The notes beneath the pieces are model-generated. The model was not told the DNA's origin, did no database searches, and saw only the letters and a list, made by a program, of their open reading frames with translations. The translations under genes and the position numbers were made by a program. This document shows positions 23,589 through 28,681 of a stretch of DNA of 28,681 nt, piece by piece. Source of the stretch: SIG588 sp045599305. Its GTDB lineage: Bacteria > Bacillota > Clostridia > Oscillospirales > Acutalibacteraceae. The first letter of the stretch is position 1. Each line of letters starts with the position of its first letter. The stretch covers positions 1 to 28,681 of the forward strand of contig JAZRVU010000088.1 in assembly GCA_045599305.1 (NCBI GenBank), read 5' to 3'.

Positions 23589-23596
23589 GAGGGGAG
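23589..23596 (+). promoter_or_regulatory. Ribosome site that decides the GTG start of the beta-galactosidase gene
   Basis: GAGGGGAG lies 8 nt before GTG at 23605. The in-frame ATG further upstream at 23563 overlaps the promoter -10 and would precede the predicted transcription start, so it is rejected. Confidence 0.75.
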
Positions 23597-23604
23597 TGCT
23601 TTTT

Positions 23605-26463
23605 GTGAGATTTTATGAAAATCCTGAAAAAACCAGCGAAAATCGCCTGCCGCCGCGGTGCTATTACATCCCGCAGAACGCGGGCGCCCATATCCCGCTG
23701 AACGGTACCTGGCGCTTTAAATACTACGCCCGCGATATCGACGTCGAGCAGACGATCACCGACTGGGACACCATCCCCGTGCCCTCCTGCTGGCAGTGCC
23801 ACGGTTATGAAGAGCCTAACTACACCAATATCGAATATCCGTTCCCCGTCGATCCGCCCTATGTGCCCAACGACAACCCCTGCGGGGTGTATGAGCGGGA
23901 ATTCACGGTGGCCGATCCCGTCCGCCGCACCTATCTGGTGCTGGAGGGGGTGGCCTCCTGCGGGTCGGTCTATGTCAACGGGCGGTATGTCGGCTTCACC
24001 ACCGGCAACCACCTGCAGGCGGAATTCGACCTGACCGACTATGTGACGGCGGGAGAGAACACCCTGCGCATCGAGGTGCGCAAGTGGTCGGTGGGCAGTT
24101 ATCTGGAGGATCAAGACTGCTTCCGCTTCAACGGCCTGTTCCGCGATGTTTATCTGCTCTCCCGTCCCGAGGGGCACCTTACGGATATCGACATCCGCAC
24201 GGCGGGGGACGAGGTGACGGCGCGCTTCGATGGCACTGCCGCCGTCACCCTTTCGGACGGTGACCGGGTACTGGCGCGCCGCGAGGCGACGGGCGAGGTT
24301 ACCTTTCATGTGGACAGCCCCCGCCGCTGGAACGCCGAGCAGCCCTATCTCTACACCCTCACCTTCGAACGGCTGGGCGAGGTCATCGTGCAGAAAGTGG
24401 GCTTTCGGGACATCGCCGTTTCGGACAAATACGAGCTGCTCATCAACGGCACGCCGGTGAAGCTGCAGGGGGTCAACCACCACGACACCCACCCCGAAAA
24501 CGGCTGGTGTCAGACGCCGGACGATCTGCGCCGCGATCTGACGCTCATGAAGAGCCTGCACATCAACACGGTGCGCACCTCCCACTACCCGCCGTCTCCC
24601 TGCTTCCTCGAAATGTGCGATGAACTGGGCATTTATGTGGTGCTGGAGACCGATTTGGAAAGCCACGGCTTCGTCTGCCGTGAAGCCGGTCATTTCTCCG
24701 ACTATGACGTGTGGAACGAGGAGGCGTGGCCCTGCCAGCGCCCCGAGTGGCGGCATGAGTTCGTAGAGCGGATGCAGCGGGCGGTGGAACGGGACAAAAA
24801 CCATCCCGCCATCATCATGTGGTCGACCGGCAACGAGAGCGGGCACGGCAAAAACCATGTGGCCATGAGCGACTGGGCGCGTGCCCGCGGGGACGGCCGC
24901 CTGATCCACTGTGAGGATGCCGCCCGTTTGTCGGACAATCCCGCCTATAAAGACGCGTGCTATGACGCGGACGTCTTTTCCCGGATGTACTATTCCGTGG
25001 AGGACTGCCGCCGCTACTGCGAGGATGACAGCCGCCGTCAGCCGCTCTTTTTGTGCGAATATTCCCACTCCATGGGTAACGGCCCCGGGGATGTGTGGGA
25101 CTACTGGCAGGTGGCGGACGCCTACCCGAAATTCATCGGCGGCTGCATCTGGGAATGGGCCGACCACACCGTGGTGCAGGACGGCATCGAAAAATACGGC
25201 GGCGACTGGGCGAGCGAGCGGGTGAACAGCGGTAACTTCTGCTGTGACGGCATGGTGCTGCCCGACCGCTCGCTGAAGGCCGGCTCCCGCGAGATCGCCG
25301 CTGCCTATCAGCCGGTGCGGGTCACATGGGAGGACGGGCAGCTGCGCGTCTTCAACCGCATGGCTTTCACCGATCTTTCCGCTTTCACCCTGCGCTGGCA
25401 GTTGACGGCGGACGGGCAGACGCTGTCGGTCGGCGAAACGCATCCGGACGTGCAGCCGCGGCAGACGGCGCTGCTGCCGCTTTCGGCGGATCTGCCGGCA
25501 CGCTGCCGACTGGGCTGCTTTGTCAACTGGCAGTTGACGGATGAAAACGGTAATGAGCAGGCGGCCGGTCAGGTCGTACTGCCGGTGGCGACGGAGCCGC
25601 TGCCCGCTCTGCCGGCGCCGAGCGCTGAACTCTCGGAGGACGAGCGGTATATCACCGCGCGGGGCGCCCGCTTCTGCTACACCGTGTCGAAGCACGAGGG
25701 CACCGTGGTCTCCGCGGTGGTGGACGGCCGCGAACGGCTGGCATCTCCCATGCGGCTGACCGCTTTCCGCGCCCCCATCGACAACGAGATGCATCTGCGC
25801 CCGCGCTGGCTGCTGAAATACGGCGGCAACGCGGAAAATCTGGATCAGATGTTCACGAATGTGCGCGACTGCGCCATCGCGGACGGCCGCGTGGTGGCAC
25901 ATGGCGTGCTGGCGGGCGTGGCACGCACCCCCTTCCTCACTTTCACGGCATTCATCGCCTTCGCGGCGGACGGCACGGTCGAATTCACGGTCGAGGCGGC
26001 CGTGCGGGACACCTGCGAATGGCTGCCCCGCTTCGGCTATGAGTGCACGCTCACCACGCCGGATGCGGCCTTCCGCTATTTCGGCATGGGGCCGGGCGAG
26101 ACCTATACTGACCTGCACCACTACGCCGCCTACGGTCTGTGGGAGTCCGCCGCCTCGCGGGAATATGTTCCCTATCTGCGCCCGCAGGAGCACGGCAATC
26201 ACTTCGGTGTGCGGCTGCTGGAGGTGGAGGGGCTGCGCTTTGCGGCGGATGTGCCCTTTGAGTGCAGCGTGTCGCAGTACGCCCCCGAAACGGTGGCCGC
26301 GACCCGTCACCGCGCCGAGCTGCGTCCGAGCGGCGTGACCCACCTGCGCATCGACTATAAGGACAGCGGCGTGGGCTCCCATTCCTGCGGGCCGACGCTG
26401 CTGCCGGCCTATCGGTTCGATGATAAGCAGTTCACCTTCCGCTTTCGGATGTCGCTGTTATGA
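23605..26463 (+). CDS. lacZ: GH2 family beta-galactosidase (LacZ type)
   Basis: The GTG start at 23605 gives 952 residues, slightly shorter than E. coli LacZ. Family landmarks are LNGTWRFKYY and the sugar-binding jelly roll with PVPSCWQCHGYEEPNYTNI, the linker immunoglobulin-like domain, and the TIM barrel starting at LQGVNHHDTHPENG. NTVRTSHYPPSPCFLEMCDE follows, then acid/base Glu411 in STGNESGHG and nucleophile Glu485 in FLCEYSHSMGNGPG. The C-terminal Bgal small-chain domain (beta-sandwich) contains FRAPIDNE and YFGMGPGETYTDLHHY. It cleaves terminal beta-galactosides. There is no signal peptide, so it acts in the cytoplasm. Its stop overlaps the start of the downstream MBL gene (ATGA), so the two are translationally coupled. 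It is divergent from the secreted beta-helix gene, suggesting one regulon. The exact substrate may be plant galactan or a host glycan rather than lactose. Confidence 0.96.
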   Translation: MRFYENPEKTSENRLPPRCYYIPQNAGAHIPLNGTWRFKYYARDIDVEQTITDWDTIPVPSCWQCHGYEEPNYTNIEYPFPVDPPYVPNDNPCGVYEREFTVADPVRRTYLVLEGVASCGSVYVNGRYVGFTTGNHLQAEFDLTDYVTAGENTLRIEVRKWSVGSYLEDQDCFRFNGLFRDVYLLSRPEGHLTDIDIRTAGDEVTARFDGTAAVTLSDGDRVLARREATGEVTFHVDSPRRWNAEQPYLYTLTFERLGEVIVQKVGFRDIAVSDKYELLINGTPVKLQGVNHHDTHPENGWCQTPDDLRRDLTLMKSLHINTVRTSHYPPSPCFLEMCDELGIYVVLETDLESHGFVCREAGHFSDYDVWNEEAWPCQRPEWRHEFVERMQRAVERDKNHPAIIMWSTGNESGHGKNHVAMSDWARARGDGRLIHCEDAARLSDNPAYKDACYDADVFSRMYYSVEDCRRYCEDDSRRQPLFLCEYSHSMGNGPGDVWDYWQVADAYPKFIGGCIWEWADHTVVQDGIEKYGGDWASERVNSGNFCCDGMVLPDRSLKAGSREIAAAYQPVRVTWEDGQLRVFNRMAFTDLSAFTLRWQLTADGQTLSVGETHPDVQPRQTALLPLSADLPARCRLGCFVNWQLTDENGNEQAAGQVVLPVATEPLPALPAPSAELSEDERYITARGARFCYTVSKHEGTVVSAVVDGRERLASPMRLTAFRAPIDNEMHLRPRWLLKYGGNAENLDQMFTNVRDCAIADGRVVAHGVLAGVARTPFLTFTAFIAFAADGTVEFTVEAAVRDTCEWLPRFGYECTLTTPDAAFRYFGMGPGETYTDLHHYAAYGLWESAASREYVPYLRPQEHGNHFGVRLLEVEGLRFAADVPFECSVSQYAPETVAATRHRAELRPSGVTHLRIDYKDSGVGSHSCGPTLLPAYRFDDKQFTFRFRMSLL

Positions 26464-27086
26464 GGACATATCCGGGATTTGTGCCGGTGGCCGAGGGACT
26501 CTTTCGCGTCCCCGCCGCCGAAGGACCGCTTTCGGCGGACGTGGGGCTGGTGGAGACCGCGGACGGCTTTTGGCTCTATGACGTGGGGCAGAGCCCGGCG
26601 GCCTGTGCGGCGATCGCCGCCCTGCCGGGGCGCCGGACGGCGGTGATCTCCCACTTTCACCCCGACCACGCGGGCAACCTGCCGCAGGTGGCGGCAGAGC
26701 GCGTTTTTGTGGGGGCCAACACCTTCCGCTACACCGGGCAGGGGGAGATCGTGTCGCAGCCGCTCATTTTTAAGGAGGGCGGGCGCACCCTGCACCTGTT
26801 CTTGCTGCCCTCCTCCCATGCCAAAGGCTCGCTCGGGCTGGAGGTGGACGGCCGCTGGGTCTTCGTGGGGGACGGGATCTACGGCACCCGCCGGGACGGC
26901 CGCCTCGCGTTCAATGCCCAACTGCTGTATGAGCAGATCCGCCTTTTGCGGGGGCTCGACGCCGTGTATTGTCTGCAAAGCCACGCCGAGCCGTTCGTGG
27001 TGGAAAAGGCCGCGGTGCTGGAGCGGCTGGAACGTCTTCTGGCTCTGCGGCGGCAGAATGAGCCGTATATTTTCCCCGAAATGTAA
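26460..27086 (+). CDS. Metallo-beta-lactamase-fold hydrolase coupled to lacZ
   Basis: A 208-residue protein whose ATG overlaps the lacZ stop by four bases (ATGA), so it depends on lacZ translation. Metal ligands of the MBL fold are visible: H65-x-H67-x-D69-H70 in SHFHPDHAGN, H120 in SSHAKGSLG, D138 in GDGIYG and H175 in SHAEPF. This is a complete dinuclear site. Such small MBL proteins include glyoxalase II-like, lactonase and other hydrolases; the substrate cannot be deduced. Its coupling to a beta-galactosidase hints at a sugar-derived ester, lactone or thioester, but this is only inference. No signal peptide is present. It ends at the hairpin at 27085-27122. Confidence 0.87.
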   Translation: MRTYPGFVPVAEGLFRVPAAEGPLSADVGLVETADGFWLYDVGQSPAACAAIAALPGRRTAVISHFHPDHAGNLPQVAAERVFVGANTFRYTGQGEIVSQPLIFKEGGRTLHLFLLPSSHAKGSLGLEVDGRWVFVGDGIYGTRRDGRLAFNAQLLYEQIRLLRGLDAVYCLQSHAEPFVVEKAAVLERLERLLALRRQNEPYIFPEM

Positions 27087-27122
27087 AAAAACCGTGTGCA
27101 CATGATGTGCACACGGTTTTTT
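27085..27122. terminator. Bidirectional terminator between the MBL and AEC genes
   Basis: A perfect 16-bp stem (27087-27102 with 27106-27121; core CCGTGTGCACA) has a TGA loop, an A-run on one side and a T-run on the other. It overlaps the end of the MBL stop codon. Confidence 0.93.
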
Positions 27123-27128
27123 GCACCT

Positions 27129-28052
27129 TTATTTCAAGAAACTGGCCAGCCCCACGATGAGCGGCATGGACAGGATGGAGAGCAGGGTGGAGACCACCAC
27201 GAGGTTGACCGACAGTTCGGCGTCCTGTTCGTATTTGGTGGCCAGCATGGTGGTGGCGGTGGCCACCGGAGCGCTGGCGCCGATCACGGCGGAGACCAGC
27301 ACGGTGCCGCGCACGCCGCAGAGATACAGCGCCCCGAGCACGAGCAGGGGGATGGCGATCAGCCGCAGGGCGATGACGAGATAGGAGGAGCGGTCACGCA
27401 GTGCCCGCTTGATGTCCGCCCCTGCCAGATAGAAGCCGATGATGAGCATGGGGATCGGGGTGTTCAGATTGGCGATGTGGCCGATGGGGGCGGCGAGGAT
27501 CTCCGGCAGGGTGATACCGGCCAAAAACAGCGCCAGACCGCAGACCACGCCGATCACACCGGGGTTGACGAACACCTTGCGCAGCGACAGGTGCTCGCGG
27601 CCGCCCATCAGCACCACGCCGTAGGTCCACATCACGATGTTGAACACCGCCACATAGACGGCGCCGTAGAACACGCCGTCATCCCCCAGCAGGGCCTGCT
27701 GCAGCGGCAGTGCCATGTAGCCCGCGTTGGAGAACACGATGCCGAAGCGCAGCACACTGCGGCGCGCGGCCTCTTTGTCCCGCACGATCAGGTGCGCCAG
27801 CGCGATGCCCAGCAGGTGGGTGCCCACCGCCGCCAGGAATGCGATGCCCAGACCGCGCAGCATGGACGCCGAGACCGGCCGCTGAAAGGAACGGATGATG
27901 ACACAGGGGGTGGAGAAGATGAGCACAACATCCGCCATGCTGCGGACAGCCTCTTTTGAGAGCAGCTTTGTCTTGCCGCAGATCAGCCCCACGCCGATGA
28001 TTAAGAACAGCACCGCCACCTGCGTGCCGACGGTGAGAAAATTTTCGATCAT
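27129..28052 (-). CDS. AEC (auxin efflux carrier) family transporter
   Basis: A 307-residue protein with about ten membrane helices. AEC-family marks are VLIFSTPCVIIRSF in the first lobe, VFSNAGYMALPLQQALLG, and in the second lobe NLNTPIPMLIIGFYLAGADI and IGASAPVATATTMLATKY. AEC carriers move organic anions such as malate or amino-acid-derived acids; the substrate here is unknown. The ATG at 28052 has AAAGGA about 12 nt upstream, a long spacing, so the start is less certain than others. It lies 50 nt after the serine hydrolase stop codon with no promoter seen between, so the two are probably co-transcribed. Confidence 0.9.
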   Translation of the reverse strand: MIENFLTVGTQVAVLFLIIGVGLICGKTKLLSKEAVRSMADVVLIFSTPCVIIRSFQRPVSASMLRGLGIAFLAAVGTHLLGIALAHLIVRDKEAARRSVLRFGIVFSNAGYMALPLQQALLGDDGVFYGAVYVAVFNIVMWTYGVVLMGGREHLSLRKVFVNPGVIGVVCGLALFLAGITLPEILAAPIGHIANLNTPIPMLIIGFYLAGADIKRALRDRSSYLVIALRLIAIPLLVLGALYLCGVRGTVLVSAVIGASAPVATATTMLATKYEQDAELSVNLVVVSTLLSILSMPLIVGLASFLK

Positions 28053-28102
28053 GTTTATGGCCAGTCCTTTATCTTGAATTATTTATCGCCTGTGCGCGCG
28101 GA

Positions 28103-28681
28103 TCACAAGGATACGTACACATCTTTTTCCAGTTGACAGGCAGATCGGTTGCCTGCTCCGCCGTCATAGCGGGAATTCTTCATCATGACCGCCGTTATGC
28201 GGTTTTGGGGGTCGACCCAGAAATGGGTGCCGTATGCACCGCTCCAGCCGAAGCTGCCGACCTCCAGCCCGTGCGGGTAGCTGTCGGATACGATGATCCG
28301 CACGCCGAGCCCCCACTTTTCACACCAGTTTTCGATGTTTGCGGGTGTGTGCGGCGATGACATCAGGCGCACGGCATTCGGGGATATGATCTGCCGGCCG
28401 GCAGACGTTTTCCCGCCCGCGCACAGCATATCGGCAAATTTTATGTAGTCATCCGCAGTGGTGATGAGGCCTGCGCCGGCAGGCATTCTTTTGGGCGGAT
28501 ACCCCTCAAACACACAGCCTGCCGAAGTTGCCGCAATTTCACTTTTGCCGGATTCGGAACGTTTATGCATGGGGACCGTGCGGCTCCATTGCTCGTCTGT
28601 CGGAGAAAAAGTCGTGTTTGTCATTTCCAAAGGGGTAAAAATGTTCTCCTGCAGATATTCGTCAAAGCGGCGATCCGTGAT
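28103..28681 (-). CDS. Serine hydrolase of the beta-lactamase/penicillin-binding protein fold (N-terminus cut by window edge)
   Basis: The frame is open from the right edge to a TGA at 28103 (192 residues visible). Marks of the class C beta-lactamase-like serine hydrolase family are FDEYLQENIFTPLEMTNTTF, GAGLITTADDYIKFADMLCA, the distal WGLGVRIIV strand, and GSFGWSGAYGTHFWVDPQN, where the FGWSG segment takes the place of the KTG/HGG box. The catalytic SxxK and YxN motifs would lie on the missing N-terminal side. Family members include esterases, D-amino acid peptidases and cell-wall-editing enzymes; nothing here marks a true beta-lactamase. It is upstream of the AEC gene on the same strand and probably forms an operon with it. 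An internal ATG at 28630 is not the real start, since the conserved QENIFTPLEM lies partly before it. Confidence 0.88.
   Translation of the reverse strand: MTDRRFDEYLQENIFTPLEMTNTTFSPTDEQWSRTVPMHKRSESGKSEIAATSAGCVFEGYPPKRMPAGAGLITTADDYIKFADMLCAGGKTSAGRQIISPNAVRLMSSPHTPANIENWCEKWGLGVRIIVSDSYPHGLEVGSFGWSGAYGTHFWVDPQNRITAVMMKNSRYDGGAGNRSACQLEKDVYVSL

Noticed and set aside
23566..26382. A 938-codon minus-strand open frame opposite lacZ, and similar long frames opposite recG (5296-7395) and the ABC gene (8435-10630).
   Set aside because: These are His/Arg/Gly-rich shadows of genes with full catalytic motifs on the plus strand.

Overview
The window is a chromosomal segment of a GC-rich Firmicute, most likely an uncultured gut or rumen Clostridia (Oscillospirales/Ruminococcaceae-like). 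This is inferred from several signs: strong GGAGG-type ribosome sites, sigma-A promoters of the TTGACA-N17-TATAAT type, hairpin-plus-U-tract terminators at nearly every gene end, a dockerin-bearing secreted protein, a Tex protein, a Tet(M)-like GTPase and a GH2 beta-galactosidase. I see no tRNA, rRNA, CRISPR array, transposase, integrase or phage gene. All 12 genes look intact except the two cut by the window edges.

Layout, left to right. (1) A very large secreted multimodular sialate O-acetylesterase-type SGNH hydrolase (minus strand, C-terminus off the left edge). It is divergent from recG across a 296-bp region with two clear promoters. (2) recG, ending in a terminator. (3) A 999-residue fused ABC ATPase/FtsX-like permease, convergent with an O-antigen-ligase-family membrane protein. 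(4) That ligase gene is divergent from a lipoprotein ApbE (FAD:protein FMN transferase). (5) apbE is convergent with a two-gene minus-strand operon, a Tet(M)/EF-G-like GTPase followed by tex. (6) Divergent from that operon is a small zinc-ribbon membrane protein, followed by a MATE exporter. (7) The MATE gene is convergent with a 1348-residue secreted twin beta-helix (Pectate_lyase_3-like) protein with a C-terminal type I dockerin. (8) This gene is divergent, across a 134-bp region, from a GH2 beta-galactosidase gene translationally coupled to a metallo-beta-lactamase-fold hydrolase. (9) At the right edge, on the minus strand, lie a serine hydrolase of the beta-lactamase/PBP fold (N-terminus off the edge) and an AEC-family transporter.

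How the genes fit together. Housekeeping functions (recG, tex, GTPase) are interspersed with glycan-use functions. The two giant exported proteins share a homologous module of about 150 residues despite lying about 20 kb apart, and one has a dockerin, so both plausibly act on plant or host glycans outside the cell. The beta-galactosidase has no signal peptide and would finish galactoside breakdown in the cytoplasm. The beta-helix and lacZ genes fire from back-to-back promoters whose -35 boxes are only 12 bp apart with an inverted repeat between them, a natural point for co-regulation. No sugar transporter or glycan regulator gene is present in the window.

The most novel material is in the accessory modules of the two secreted proteins: a recent 177-178-codon tandem duplication, a shared beta-sandwich-like module and a twin beta-helix architecture. 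The helical repeat series in the extracellular part of the ABC permease also stands out. I did not see a convincing new multi-gene defence or mobile system.
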